Source: an uncultured Pelagibacteraceae bacterium (GTDB taxonomy: Bacteria > Pseudomonadota > Alphaproteobacteria > Pelagibacterales > Pelagibacteraceae). From it: a DNA stretch of 41,260 bases. The position numbers were made by a program, and so were the translations under genes. Below are positions 41,066-41,260 of the stretch, piece after piece. The notes beneath the pieces are model-generated. The model had not been told where the DNA came from. It did no database searches and saw nothing but the letters and a program-made list of their open reading frames with translations. The stretch lies in NCBI GenBank assembly GCA_902558835.1, contig CACEFK010000006.1, positions 1-41,260 of the forward strand, read 5' to 3'. The stretch's first letter is position 1; every line of letters begins with the position of its first letter.

Positions 41066-41260
41066 TTAGCTAGTAGATTTTTCAACACCCTCTTCATCTT
41101 CAAACTTTGGTAATTCTTCAAAAGTATGAAAATTAGGTGGAGATGGTACAGTCCATTCTAAAGTTGTAGCGCCTTCTCCCCATGGGTTTTGTGCTGCAGC
41201 TTTTTTCTTATAAAACGCATATGCAAGATTTATAAAAAATACTACCAATCCAATTACAGA
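41066..41260 (-). CDS. coxA: Cytochrome c oxidase subunit I, C-terminal end only (start outside window)
   Basis: The frame is open to the window edge and ends at 41066. The 64 visible residues contain the end of the last membrane helix (VIGLVVFFINLAYAFYKKKAA) and the typical subunit I tail: NPWGEGATTLEWTVPSPPNFHTFEELP. The NPWG-x-LEW-x-SPPP-like motif is characteristic of aa3-type subunit I. All haem and copper ligands lie outside the window. Gene order coxA-ctaB-(small)-ctaG-coxC-surf1 is the usual alphaproteobacterial one. Confidence 0.95.
   Translation of the reverse strand, partial: SVIGLVVFFINLAYAFYKKKAAAQNPWGEGATTLEWTVPSPPNFHTFEELPKFEDEEGVEKSTS

Noticed and set aside
1-41260. CRISPR arrays, insertion sequences, prophage, toxin-antitoxin or restriction systems
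   Set aside because: No regularly spaced repeats, transposase, phage or toxin-like genes were found. ccrM has no partner nuclease nearby and is an orphan cell-cycle type.

Overview
The window is a 41 kb stretch of a very compact, AT-rich (roughly 30% G+C by eye) alphaproteobacterial chromosome. Gene content and style fit the marine SAR11 clade (Pelagibacterales, Candidatus Pelagibacter-like): alphaproteobacterial petABC and cox clusters, an Fo operon split from F1, CcrM, a short SMC, a retinal-biosynthesis cluster, gene junctions of a few bases or negative length, and a longest gene-free gap of only about 100 bp. I see no mobile element, prophage, CRISPR array, rRNA or pseudogene. Taxonomy is inferred from protein character and layout, not from a search.

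Layout. 1-4.6 kb: end of uvrC, pgsA, ilvE, then a MarR regulator / OmpR-type regulator / EnvZ-type kinase operon resembling the PetP-PetR pair of Rhodobacter, and ubiK. 4.6-10.6 kb: lgt, a MidA-type methyltransferase, pgeF, prs, rplY, pth, ychF. 10.5-13.1 kb (minus strand): cytochrome bc1 (petA-petB-petC). 13.2-15 kb: trmL, hemF, greA. 15-18.9 kb (minus): an operon TPR protein - ispE - tRNA-Gln(UUG) - cca, with the tRNA inside the operon. 18.9-21.4 kb: a uracil-DNA glycosylase, rnhB and ccrM. 21.4-23.5 kb (minus): mutY and an FAD monooxygenase. 23.5-27.1 kb: dciA, a DsbA-like oxidoreductase and a short SMC. 27.1-29.5 kb: Fo ATP synthase (atpI-B-E-F'-F). 29.5-36.2 kb: crtI-crtB-crtY-blh-ispH-thrB-rnhA. 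36.1-41.3 kb (minus): end of coxA, ctaB, a 41-residue membrane protein, ctaG, coxC, surf1, thrC and a peroxiredoxin.

How it works together. The window is dominated by energy conversion: bc1 and cytochrome aa3 oxidase build the proton gradient, Fo carries the returning protons, and crtI/B/Y plus blh convert geranylgeranyl diphosphate to retinal, the chromophore of a proton-pumping rhodopsin that must be encoded elsewhere. IspE and IspH supply isoprenoid precursors and UbiK serves ubiquinone synthesis. The rest is housekeeping: DNA repair (UvrC, UDG, MutY), RNase HI and HII, tRNA maturation, and chromosome biology (CcrM, DciA, SMC).

I did not find an obviously new defence or mobile system. The observations most worth following are: the retinal cluster placed 39 bp behind the Fo operon; an SMC of 857 residues with no recognisable hinge; a cca gene whose start codon lies 3 nt after the encoded CCA of a tRNA; a cluster of CcrM-type GANTC sites in the likely ccrM promoter; and the fact that all six convergent gene pairs overlap at their ends.
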